Shown here: positions 51,845 through 62,732 of the stretch, piece by piece | Numbering within the stretch: the stretch's first letter is position 1 | Layout of the letters: each line of letters opens with the position of its first letter | Assembly (NCBI GenBank): GCA_030248065.1 | Contig: JASAMV010006009.1 | Coordinates: 28,409-92,408, forward strand | Direction of reading: 5' to 3' | Length of the DNA stretch: 64,000 nt | From: Rhynchonema sp. JSB1_4 | Taxonomy: Eukaryota; Nematoda; Chromadorea; Monhysterida; Xyalidae | Program-made: the position numbers and the translations under genes | The notes under the pieces: model-generated | Told to the model about the DNA's origin: nothing | Databases searched by the model: none | The model's input: the letters and a program-made list of their open reading frames with translations, nothing else

Positions 51845-53222
51845 GGCCGATCGGTGGGACAGGGCATTATTGTGGCGTTCTGAAATGCTGAATCGTACCG
51901 GATTTATCTACCTACTGTACCTATTCATGGAAAGCTTGGTTCTTGTTCAGCTTGTGGAAAGCTTGTTGAGCCACTCCATAAGGTTAAAATGATTGAACAC
52001 AAGCAGCTTCGTGCTGTGCTACTGATCCGTATCCATATTCGTTACGTGATGTCCAACGGGGATGAAAAATCGTATAATTGACCAGTTATTCGACCTGCCT
52101 GATGACCAAGCTAACAAAACGCGTCCAAAGACAAAACGAAGCAATCGCCCCAGACTAGTAATGTTCAATGACAAACTGCACCTTGCGCGTCAGTTCCATT
52201 TTAAAGCCATGTTGAGCGTGACAGGCCACTGAAATTTTTCTGATACTTCAGTTTCCCGCCCAGGGCATTCGGTCGAAAACTTCCATTTTTTTGCAAATTT
52301 TTCCAAATTTCCAACCAATTCGGACGACTTGCCTGCTGCGCTCCGTATGGAAAATAACACGCCGGTGTTTTCCGTGTTTCTACTATGTATAAAACAAGCA
52401 AATATGTTTCAGACAAAGTCGTATATTAGCCCAGGAGCTTTAAATAGACATTTCAGGAAAGAATTATTCAGCTGCTGATGCAGCAATAGCCATGGTCATT
52501 CCACATGAGCACACATTTACCTTTGTGTGTTTAGGCCCGAGCAAGCCTTGCACCAAAAGGTCCTGCTTGAATCAAGTTTTGGTTCGTGTCCAACAAGCAC
52601 GTTAACAGTAAAAAGCAAAATGTGATGTTCTGTCAGTTCAAAGAGTACGGACACGCAAATTCCAAGTCAAAATACGTTCCAACAAGTAAAAATATTCCAA
52701 ATCAAAGCACATTGCTCAAGTTTGCTTCACTGCAAAAGCAGTGTTGGCCATCGCCACAACTTGTGTGCATTTGCACACCCTTTCAACAGTTCGTGGGAAC
52801 CGAGGTTCTCAACAAGTTATTCTGGTTTTAAAATCTTGTTAAGGTCATGGGTTCTTTTGGGGTTGGTTTTCGCACTTAACGCTTTTGCCATGATACGGTA
52901 TTTCAACTCAGTCATACGCAGCGCAGTGTCATGTGATCGTGAATTTTCCATGCGACGCTGAACCCAATAGCTCCTGTTCCTTCCCACAGGTCACACGCTA
53001 AGTACACCTGGGTGCGATGTCAACAAACCCACGTTGCTGAAAGGAACGATGACAAAAACTGTAAACTATACATACACCGACTGTAAACTGCATATGTACA
53101 CCGCCCCGGATGTGAACGGATTGCGTTGCGTTGTGCCTGTGCGTGCGTGCGTAGCTGGGTATTTTGCTCACAATATGAGGTAGAGTTTGCGGTGATGTCT
53201 TCTCGTACTTACATAATGTAAG
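51845..53222. other. Intergenic, no gene supported
   Basis: Should contain the GT92 promoter. Short frames only; none has motifs. No repeat family recognised before 53223. Confidence 0.35.
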
Positions 53223-53600
53223 TACTGTAAGTATAGTCCAACCACGAACTCATGAGACGACCTATGTATTTTGAAGTTGACTTGAACGGATCCAATAATG
53301 TTATGGTTCCACGTATTTCGGAAATGAAAGAAAGAGAAACGCATGTATTTTTTTAAAAACATGCTCTCCACCTCGGTGCGTAAATTCCCTTTTGACTCCC
53401 AAAACATTTGTGTGTTGAACGACGTTGCTGTTCGCGCAAGCACGCAACAAATTGAGGTCAGCCAGCTGGAACTTGTCATCATGTCTCTTCGCCCAATCTC
53501 TTTCTTTTGTTTTTGCGAAAACCCGTGTAACCGGCGCATTTTTGAATCTGGCCTAGCAATCTTTAACAGTCGTCTCATGAGCACGTGGCTGGACTATACA
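53223..53600. mobile_element. TIR element related in its core to 49676-49943
   Basis: TAGTCCAACCACG ... CTCATGAGACGAC at the left (53232-53260) pairs with GTCGTCTCATGAGCACGTGG then CTGGACTATACAG at the right. The core at 53420-53460 (TTGCTGTTCGCGCAAGCACG, CAACAAATTGAGGTCA) nearly repeats 49813-49852. Non-autonomous. Confidence 0.55.
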
Positions 53601-53823
53601 GTACCGGGTGCAATTCTAGGCTGAAAGTTGAAGTCGCGTGCACGCACGTGCACGCGCGTGCGAAACAGTGCAAAGTATAGGCAAAAGTCGAAGTAACTTC
53701 GCGTGCACGCGCGTGCACGCGAAGTTTTGCGCGTGCGCTGGCGTGCGCTCCCTATGTTTTAGCACTAGGAAGTCGCGTGCACGCGACTTCAACTTTCAGC
53801 CTAGAATTGCACCCGGAACTGTA
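53597..53823. mobile_element. Tc1/mariner-like MITE with about 50-bp near-perfect TIRs
   Basis: TA-CAGTACCGGGTGCAATTC at the left and GAATTGCACCCGGAACTG-TA at the right start arms identical for about 42 nt (TAGGCTGAAAGTTGAAGTCG, CGTGCACGC). The flanking TA on each side fits the target duplication of Tc1/mariner elements. The centre is GC-alternating (GTGCACGCGCGTGC) and could extrude as a cruciform. Confidence 0.75.
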
Positions 53824-54799
53824 CATGAATATACACCACCTTGCTCACATGTGAAAAATGCACAACTCTGGTTACATGTAGATAAAATCGAAATACATCC
53901 GGAAATAGCGCAGTTATACAATTGGGATCCATGTTCAAATCCCACAGGCCGGATGTGCGATTTACTGCCCATACGTTACGCAAATAGTTATTTTTCAATT
54001 TTGCATCGTTGTTTGACGGTTTTTGTTGCAAATAGTTGCGTCGTTTTTTGTGATTTTGCAGACTGCCGTTTGCTTTTTTGGATATGTCAACTTGGCGGGT
54101 CCTGGCTCACTGACAACAAGCGTTTTACGTTGTAAGCATTTTAACTACTCTAGAGCAATAATAACGCATTTTTATAAATATTCAATCCAATAAAAGATTA
54201 GCATTCCACCAATCCTCTAAGGATGACGCTGAGAACTCCACGGAACACAGAGGTCATGTTCTCGTAAGTATACGTACATACGTCAGCACCATGGTCAACG
54301 CAGATCGGACCGACAACTGTTGTCGTCGACTCCCATTTATCATTTCTCGAGCTCATCCGGCCTGTTTGCGTTGACCACGAGGGTTGAGTTGATGACTGGA
54401 CCATTAGCCGACTTGAGCGGATGCACTTTTGGCTTGTGTGACCCTAAGTGCGTCCAAGTTCGGCTTTTTGATATTGGGTCAACTCAGATCGTCAACTAAG
54501 GTCGTCAACTCAAAGCATCCGTGAGTGAGCGCGAGATGTCATACATGGCATTCGGCGTGAGTGGACGAGTCGAGTTAACGAGTTGAATACAAGCCCAAGT
54601 TCGTCCTCAATAATACCAATACCCTTTGTACTGGCACAGAAAAACGTCGGGACACATTTTGCACGCACTTACAGTATGTACTATTTATGGATACGCAGCA
54701 CAACCACAACTTGTATGGACGGTGGTGAAGGCAATGACTATGACTGCGAATGAACAACAAGGACAAGTCGTGGTCCTTGCATATTGACCGTGGCCTTCT

Positions 54800-55582
54800 A
54801 CAGTTCCGGTTGCATCTCTTGGCTGTTTTTCGCATGAAATATGCGGCATCCATGCGACATTCATGCGGCATGGTACATCCTTAACTACTGAATCATGCGA
54901 AAAACATGCGAACTATGCCGCATGAATGTCGCATGATTTGCGCCATGCCGCATGAATGTCGCATGATTTTCTGGCTTGGCTGCTGGGTGCCTTTTAGCTT
55001 TTTGGGACCATAAATGTGATATCAGCTGCTAGCTTGAATAAAAGAGTGACGATTTTGAAACTTACCAAAAATGTTGTCGATATACAGGTGCTAATGCGAC
55101 ACTCTCAAATTCACATCATGCTTTTCAAAATACCACACAATAAGCTCCTAAACTAGGGCACATGGGGCACAAGAACCAAAGGAGATCTTGAAATCAGCGT
55201 TCATTTTGATCATTTTATGCCGCATTTATTCGAAGGTTTATTGAATTTGTGAATGTGAATTTGAGATTGTCACATAAGCACCTGTATATTGACAAGATTT
55301 TTGGTAAGTTTCAAAATCGTCACTCTTTTATTCAAGCTAGCAGCTGGCATCGCATTTATGGTCCCAAAAAGCTAAAAGGCAGCCAGCAGCCAAGCCAGAA
55401 AATCATGCGACATTCATGCGGCATGGCGCAAATCATGCGACATTCATGCGGCATACCTAGCTCGCATGGTGTCGCATGTTTTTCGTATGATTCAGTAGTT
55501 AAGGATGTACCATGCCGCATGAATGTCGCATGAATGCCGCATATTTCATGCGAAAAACAGCCAAGAGATGCAACCGGTACTG
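54800..55582. mobile_element. Foldback element with about 320-bp inverted arms, TA-CAGTWCCGG ends
   Basis: The left arm (54800 to about 55115) and right arm (about 55247 to 55582) are near-perfect inverted copies. Ends are TA-CAGTTCCGGTTGCATCTC and GAGATGCAACCGGTACTG-TA. Each arm repeats ATGCCGCATGAATGTCGCAT several times, then CTGGCTTGGCTGCTGG and a unique inner part (GACGATTTTGAAACTTACCA). The spacer is about 130 nt. No ORF. The ends match those of the element at 53597-53823, so both should use the same transposase. Confidence 0.75.
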
Positions 55583-56362
55583 TATGTACATCAGTTAATG
55601 TGTTTGTTGCGGCGCTGTCTGAGTCTGCTGCTTTGCAACGGTTCTCACGCACTGGTTTGAAAACTGCATCGTATATAGATATGTGGTACTTGCGTATTTT
55701 TCCGCAAAACGTGTTTTTGTAAGAAAACCTTTATTTCGAAAAAAACCGTTTTTTCCAAATATTTTTCCAGAACTTAACGCTACCCGTTGTCCAAAAAACG
55801 CCTATTTTCGGCAAAACTTTGTTTGGAAATAGTCTGAAACAGGCTACAAATGCACTGGAAGCGTTGAAAGTGGTCATTTGGACTGCTTGGAACTGATTTA
55901 CAGTCGTTTTGACAACACTGTTTCGCGACCTTGGGAAATTTCTCAGAAATTTATGATAAAAAACGTTTCTTTTCAAACGTTACCACTTGAAAAAATTTCC
56001 GGAAAAATAGGGACATATTTTTCCGGGCTTCGGAAAAAATGTTTTTTTTCTGCCCGCAAGAATACTGCCTGGCACTCCCACGCCACCCACGCAGATGTCA
56101 GCCCAGCACGCTGTTTGAAAATTTTGAGCACCAAGGGAACCCACCACGAGCAAATGCTTCTTGCAACATCAGCAAACCCAGCAAAAAACAAGGAAGCACA
56201 TATTTTTTTATTTTACCAGCTCTGGTGAAAGAGATACATATACTACTAAAAAGCCAGAACTTTCTACAGTATTGTCTGTTTGTGTCCAACACTGACTGAT
56301 GTAAAGAACGCAAACCGTACGTTCGGAAAGGGTTGTCTGCACATTGTGTGTGTGCGCGTGTA

Positions 56363-57709
56363 AGGCCGGTCTCACATAGCACGCGGGTTGCGGGTTAGCG
56401 GGCGAGCGAAATTTCCCGCCCGCTAACCCGCTAATCCGCTCCCGCGTGTGCTCTCACAATGTCATGTGAATTCGCGGGTTAGCGGGTCCGCTAATCCGCT
56501 TTTTACGATTAGGACTGGTTCTAATTTTTTTGCGGGTTAGCAATGGAAGCGCATGTTCAGAAGCTTATAATTTGTTTCCAAAACATTATCAGAGCATTAA
56601 AATGGGCTCCCATAGGTAATCAAACATGCTGCATTGAAGACATTTTTGTGACTGATGGACGCTTAGAAGCAGTCTTTCCTGTCATTATCTATCAATTTTC
56701 GTGTCCAGGTTCGCCCGATGAATGATTATCAGCATATTTCTAAAAATTTGCTATGAAAATAAGCAAAAGAACGGAAGTCGCCGTTGGAGAACCGAAGAAC
56801 TTTGATGTAGCAAGGTGGGACTGCGCGTAATGCTGCGGCTGCTATTGTTTCTGTGTGTACCAAACTTTGAAGCGCTGCATTCGTGGTTCACTGCAAGGAA
56901 CTAAGCGCCTCTTAACAAAAAGTATTTTCATTTATGATGAAGGTAACATGGTAGTATGTACAGTCTACCCTTTATATAGTGCGCGATCGTCACATGAGTT
57001 TCTGTTAACTTACGTTCGCTATGCAGAGCAGTAATCTGGAGGTTAACGGCAAGTTAAGACCCAAACTGTCGTTCACTACAGATTCGTTATGTGGAGGTTC
57101 ACTATAGAGAGGGTCGACTGCACCTACATGTGCATTGGTAGATTTGTGTCGTGACAGGTACTGGTAGGGTACAGTACCAGAGGCACGGCCAGTGCTGTGC
57201 CTGTGGAACTTTATCCGACAACGTGGCGGAGGGACGTTATTCTGTGTTTTGTGTCGGGGGCCGGGCGATTGGACAAAGCCGGTTTGGGCAAGACCATTTT
57301 GAGCAAGTGAAAAAGAGCAGTGCCCTGGCGCTTTTGTGTCATCCTCTGTTCTTCTGGGTAGCAAACTGTTCCATAAATTACATATCATACTTAAGTACTA
57401 CATGTAGTTCCAGACAACTTGGGCAAGCGGATAAATAAAATAAATACTGGTAATTAAACAAAATGGATGACCTAGAGTTTCACCCGCATTTCTGCCTCCG
57501 CGTACATTGTGAGAGCAACTCCGGGTTGCGGATCAGCGGATTAGCGGGTTAGCGGATTAGCGGGCGGCTTATAGGCAGACCCGCTGATCCGCTTTTCCAA
57601 TTTTGCATGTGAGAGCAAAAGCGGGCGTGAATAGCGGGTTCGCTAATCCGCAACCCGCTAACCTGCTAATCCGCTAACCCGCTAACCCGCTACATTGTGA
57701 GACCGGCCT
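56363..57709. mobile_element. 1.35-kb TIR element with GCGGGTTAGCGG subterminal repeats
   Basis: AGGCCGGTCTCACA (56363-56376) faces TGTGAGACCGGCCT (ending 57709). Both subterminal regions are packed with GCGGGTTAGCGG / GCGGATTAGC units in direct and inverted order (56381-56500 and about 57530-57690). The interior (56540-57480) has no recognisable transposase. Confidence 0.65.
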
Positions 57710-58196
57710 AAACGCAGTGGTGGCTCACGCACAGTACGGCAGGTGCTGACTTTCTTTGTGGTTTTCTTCGAAGATTTTTTTCTGAGCTTCTTCTCCGGGC
57801 CTGCTGCTCATTGAAGCTAAATCAACGTTCCTCGGACTTTGATGCTTATTGTGCCGTTAAGAAAAGATCACGTGCCTTGCACTGAGACATCGATTGTGCG
57901 CTCATTCACAGAAGTTGTCTCTTTTCTTCATTTACTCAGTATTGCAGATTCATGGCTTGAGCATAAAAGACTAACTAAATGCTCCCTAATTCGCCTAATG
58001 CCGCGACAACACGCGCGTCCACGCCAACGATCTGATGCTGAGGTCAACTTTCAAGAGCGTGGTAATCTGCTCCAAGCGGGATTGAAATTTCTGGTCAGTT
58101 TTCAGGCCACTGTTTTATTTGGCTCAATTCGATTTTTCTTTTGAATTAAAATCTCATTCCATAAATCGTCCTATAATCCCACTCATTCGGCTTGGG
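57710..58196. other. Short spacer, no gene supported
   Basis: Ordinary composition between the TIR element and the G-depleted block. A 101-codon plus-strand frame (57839-58144) has no motif or splice context. Confidence 0.3.
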
Positions 58197-60631
58197 CTCG
58201 TTGCAAACAACCCCAACGATCAAAACCCAGACAATCAAACACCAACACAACACACACAGACACCAAACACGAAGCAAAAAATAAAGCCCATCCCCATCTC
58301 TCCCCTCCTCACCACACCTAGACACACACCGATTATAATAAATAAACACCCCTACACTCAACAAACCCAACCACATATATGCATTTTATATAACAACATC
58401 CAAAATATCAACACTCACAACGCAGACATAAAAAAACCGCCCCACCCTCATTTTACATTTATTAGCCTCAGACAACTTCCCACACGCAAAAACCAAATAA
58501 ACAACCATTTTTGCAACCATGAACAAAAAACAAACACCACACGTTCAAACCCAAACTCACAGCACAGACACAGCAGTAGCACCCTCATACATCTCCCTCT
58601 TTTTCGACTACTCTCTCCAACCAAAGATCTAATTATCTCTCCCATCAGATCGCAATTTTACCACAGCGAGCCTCTCTTTTTCACAGCGTCACACCTTATT
58701 CCAGTTTAATCTCTATCAGCCAAAACAGTTCCATAAACTTACCAATTCTCTCCATACCCTTCAGATTTAGAAAAATAAAGTCTCCGTCTCCGTCACGATT
58801 ATAAAGATTTCAAATTACATCCACAATTCACCACTCATAGTTGAACACTTTAACTATACAATATCAACATAAAAATTCTCAAATACCTAACCCAATCCCA
58901 CTATACCATATAAACCAACATACCACTCCCTATAAATATTCAAATCACTTTTTTCATCAAACCAAATATCCAATAACCCTCCCACAAACCCAACCATATA
59001 AAAAAAAATATAAACAATCATATCAAACAAACAATAAAATCTAGCCCACCACCCTTCCACCCATTCAATAATCTACCTTTACCTCTCATTCAATTTCTTA
59101 TAAGTTCATCAACGCACGACTCATTCACAGACTCTTCTCGCAATACGCTCCACTCTCAAATTTCCGACACAGATTACATATTCACTAAAACAAATATAAA
59201 CATCACAAAAATATTCAACTACACCATACACACATACAACAAAACGCGTAAAATCCCAAACAAAAACACAATCACACAAAAACAATCCCCAACAACACAA
59301 TACACAATCATATCAAAAATTATCCAAAAATAATCATCATAATATATACCTATCATTCACTCCCCCATATACAAACCCTTCCACAACATACCCACCACCA
59401 ACCCATAATTACAACTCACAAATAGAAAATTCACAAATTTCACAATATTTCAAAATCAAAACATTAACTCATTCTTTACAATCCTAACCCACAGCTAACA
59501 CACACCCCATAAATTACTACACTCATCACAATACGAGCACAAAAACCATACAATAAACAACAACATTCTATAAAAAATCATTATCTACAGTACAACAAAT
59601 CAGATACCTAAACCGACAATTATAGCACCAATCAATCCTTTTACACCCACAAATTTCTCAGCAATTCTCCTCTCTACACAACAATTCTCCACCTCTCCAT
59701 CAATCATACCCTCTCCTATCTTATCAATCATAACCATCCTCTTCATAGCTAAATACTCACACAATAACACACATTCAAACTCCAAACATATAAAAACAAA
59801 CACAAAAAACATCCCCAACCACAAACCAAAAAACAAAATACACAAACACCCAAAACACAAATATTTACATCACAAAACCCACAACAAAACCCAAACCCTC
59901 AACTAATCATACTCTATCTACAAATCCTCCCTCTAGCCAACCAAACATCACACACATTATAAAAAATCATAAACCACAAAACCTCAAACCATATCTCACC
60001 ATAATATCACAGCAACTACAAACAATCAACTCCTTTAACAGTCACCAAAACGCAAACAGCACAAACATCCTCCAACACACAACACAACCACACAACACAA
60101 AAACCCCCCCCACATAATCCACACACCGCTCCCCTCTACACCCACCAACCTCACACACAAATCTACAACACATAGCCATACCCCTCTATAAACCCCCTAA
60201 CAATTTAGAACACATCAACCCAACCTCCAAACCTATAAGCAACAATAACAAAACCAACACCACTATATAAAAACTACATACACCAACCCACATAAAAAAA
60301 ACTAAACCATCCCAAACCACAACACCCAAAACACACAAAACAAACACCCACAACCCACCCACCTACAAAACCCTCCCAACACCCCCACAAAAAAAAATAC
60401 AAACAAAAACTCCCAAAACAAACACCAAAACATACAACCAAACACCCTAATCTAAACCACCCAAAACCCAACCAAAAAAACAAAAAACAAAACAAACCCA
60501 AAACATACAAACCCCATACAAACCACAAAAACCCAAAACAACCAACAAAAAACACACACACCCACCACACACCCAAAAAAACAAAAAACCCCCCAAACCA
60601 ACACCAAAACCAAACACAGCCATGCTGTTCC
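58197..60631. other. G-depleted block: no GG dinucleotide on the plus strand for 2.43 kb
   Basis: Reading line by line, no GG occurs between GGG at 58194-58196 and GGG at 60632-60634. G is a few per cent at the left, only single G residues further in, and essentially absent from about 60245 to 60610. A and C make up most of the bases. The minus strand is accordingly C-poor. Composition is normal immediately outside both edges. Open frames here are low-complexity translation. The block begins exactly where a headcase exon is being read and occupies the place where later headcase exons should be. Confidence 0.85.
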
Positions 60632-62091
60632 GGGAACGAGATACTGGTGCTTTGTGTGCGTTGGTGTTGTGTCGTTGGAGCAGCAGATGTTTGTCGCTGT
60701 TTCGCACCGCTTTTAGCAGTGAAACCTGCACAATTCAAAAACAGCGAGAAACTTGCAAATTGTTTGTAACATGACATGCCCTGCCTGCATATTGATGGCT
60801 GCACGAAATATGACCAGTTTGCAAAAACCGGTTTTGTGCCAAGCATCATTATGAAAACAACCCTTTTTTATAAAACATAAGCGCGCCAACATGCTTCTCG
60901 AGTTGAAAAGCTCCAGAGAACGAACGAAGGATACCTTACGTACATACAGTACATACAATAATACGTACCTAACAAGAGGGTTTGGGCCTTACTTGTTGCT
61001 GCGGCCAAATCTTTGTGATGTACAAATATCTTCGTGTTCAATTCGGGTAAGTCCTTGTGTATTTTGCTCTTTTTCGGTTTGCCTGGTTCAGGAGGATGTT
61101 TTTCCTGAAACTGCTCATTGTTCTTTATAAACTGTTTGAAGAACAGCTTTGAAAAACTGAACCCTGCTGCTTTCATTCAGCTGCTGTAAAAGTATTTAGC
61201 TCCAACTGAAAACAATAAAAGGACATACTGAGCTTGAGCATGACATCTAATCCACCACAGCATCAGCGACAAGCCCAGGGTCATGAAAATTCAGCATAAG
61301 GCAGGAGTCAATTACAGCACATAATGTTCCGACTCGCAATAATAATGACTGCGAAAGACATTGCCCTCAGCAGACAGATTTACGTGCGCGAATCGTAAAC
61401 AAAAACGGAAACAATAATGATTAGGAAACTGCTACTCACCACAGCATTCACGTCGCGTTTCAGGTATCCTCCGCATTTGCACTTGCAATACCTGTAGATC
61501 ACATCGAATCCTTTCTTATTCCACAAATTGTCCTCACGTTGTTTCATTGTCCAACTGCCGTTTTTGCTTGCCCTCGTCCCCATACTGTGCAACTGAAAAC
61601 GCTGTACGTAAATTTCAAAACCCTGGGGTCCGTGTGAATTCCAGCCCACTGAACAATCGCAACAAATTCAAAACTTATCGTCACAAAGCCACAACTCACG
61701 CAAAGTTCAACCAAATGTTCTTGAAACTTTTGCAAACACTCATTGTGCACCCAACGATCTTCGTGACATTTCTCCTCATTTGTGCACACCAGTTGCTGAC
61801 ATTCGATGGGCTTGGTGGTCGGGTCGATGTTGCTGCCTGAAACAGCAAGGTCATTGTCGATAACTGGGGGACGTGAAACATCGATAGGTATAATCATTCC
61901 ATGAACTGACCATTCAAACACTTTTTCGGCATCAGATTTTTGCACACGCATCCTGCTGACTCATTGCTGTTACCAGCTTCGGGCGAATTGTCCTTCTTAT
62001 GCTGCTGATTGTGTTTCTCCTGCTTCTGGGCCATTTTCACCGCGTTCCTTGCCTTGCCCATGATGTGCTGCAACTGATGGAATGTCCAGTC
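60632..62091 (-). CDS. Headcase (HECA/hdc) homologue, N-terminal part, 3' part lost in anomalous block
   Basis: Exons: 62091-61974 (ATG at 62061), 61836-61700, 61592-61440, 61104-60993 and 60725 to about 60632, all in phase. After a Lys/Gln-rich start the conserved Headcase cysteine domain follows: IECQQLVCTNEEKC, RWVHNECLQKFQEHL, then SWTMKQREDNLWNKKGFDV and CKCKCGGYLKRD. In Drosophila and human homologues the equivalent runs end in an NxWTKKGYDLxF and CxCRCGxGxLKKD. Headcase is a cytoplasmic regulator of differentiation and of TOR-linked growth. The fourth exon is Lys/Pro-rich (HPPEPGKPKKSKIHKD) and the fifth Ser/Thr/Gln-rich (TQHQRTQSTSISFPEQHG). The frame then enters the G-depleted block. 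The long C-terminal zinc-binding region of the family is not found anywhere between 51.8 and 60.6 kb. Confidence 0.8.
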
Positions 62092-62203
62092 CTGAATAAT
62101 CAAAAAATCATTTGTGATGTTTCATAATCCTCTTGTTTCAATAGTGACATACTGTACATCTGTGTCAGGCACAAGATTTGCAACCAAGAGCAATGGAGCG
62201 TAC

Positions 62204-62347
62204 CCTCAATGCGCAGAAAGCAGCTCTGCTGAAATCGCCAGCCTCGTGCGTTGCATCGACACCAATAATGATGACACGAACAAACACTTGAAATGAGACG
62301 GTACACACGCAGTAGCCAACCACGATTATCAATAAGACGATGAAGGC
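62204..62347 (-). CDS. Candidate exon with membrane helices
   Basis: Bounded by a TTTGCAG acceptor and an AGG|GTACGC donor, 48 codons in one open frame: AFIVLLIIVVGYCVCTVSFQ, then VFVRVIIIGVDATHEAGDFS. It ends in phase 0 and the exon that holds the headcase ATG starts in phase 0 after its own TTCAG acceptor 112 nt downstream. So it could be an upstream exon spliced to headcase, or the end of a separate membrane-protein gene. Family not recognised. Confidence 0.35.
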
Positions 62348-62619
62348 CTGCAAACGAAAGGGAAAATGGCAATGGGCTACGATTTTATTGCACTTTGTTC
62401 GCCATAATCGCATCATGTAATAATATAACTTTCTTTTCACGATATGGTTGACGGCTTTGTGGGAGCAGGTTATCATGCGCATGATCAAACTCCTGCAGTT
62501 TGATGACCAAACAAACAGCCTGCATTTGAAATAATTTCAATAGGGAGTCGGCACTATCAGTCTGGCAATACTTGATGATCGGTCCGATCCAGTCACGGGA
62601 ACTTGGCGCATTCAGGGTA

Positions 62620-62726
62620 TTTCGAGAAATTTACTGATGTCACTATTGTCGACCAGCTTAAAAGCTGTTCCCAGACCTAAAATGAACAGCTGGTCGAAAT
62701 TAGTGGCATCAGTAAATCTCTCGAAA
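62620..62726. repeat. Short imperfect inverted repeat (hairpin)
   Basis: TTTCGAGAAATTTACTGATG then TCGACCAGCT pairs with AGCTGGTCGA ... CATCAGTAAATCTCTCGAAA. Probably a small MITE. Confidence 0.55.
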
Positions 62727-62732
62727 CATCTT

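Noticed and set aside
58119..58709. 196-codon plus-strand frame
   Set aside because: A product of the G-depleted block; stop codons TAG and TGA are rare simply because G is missing.
60274..60849. 191-codon minus-strand frame
   Set aside because: Only the first part (60725 to about 60632) is a headcase exon; the rest is Phe/Gly/Trp/Cys low-complexity translation of the anomalous block.
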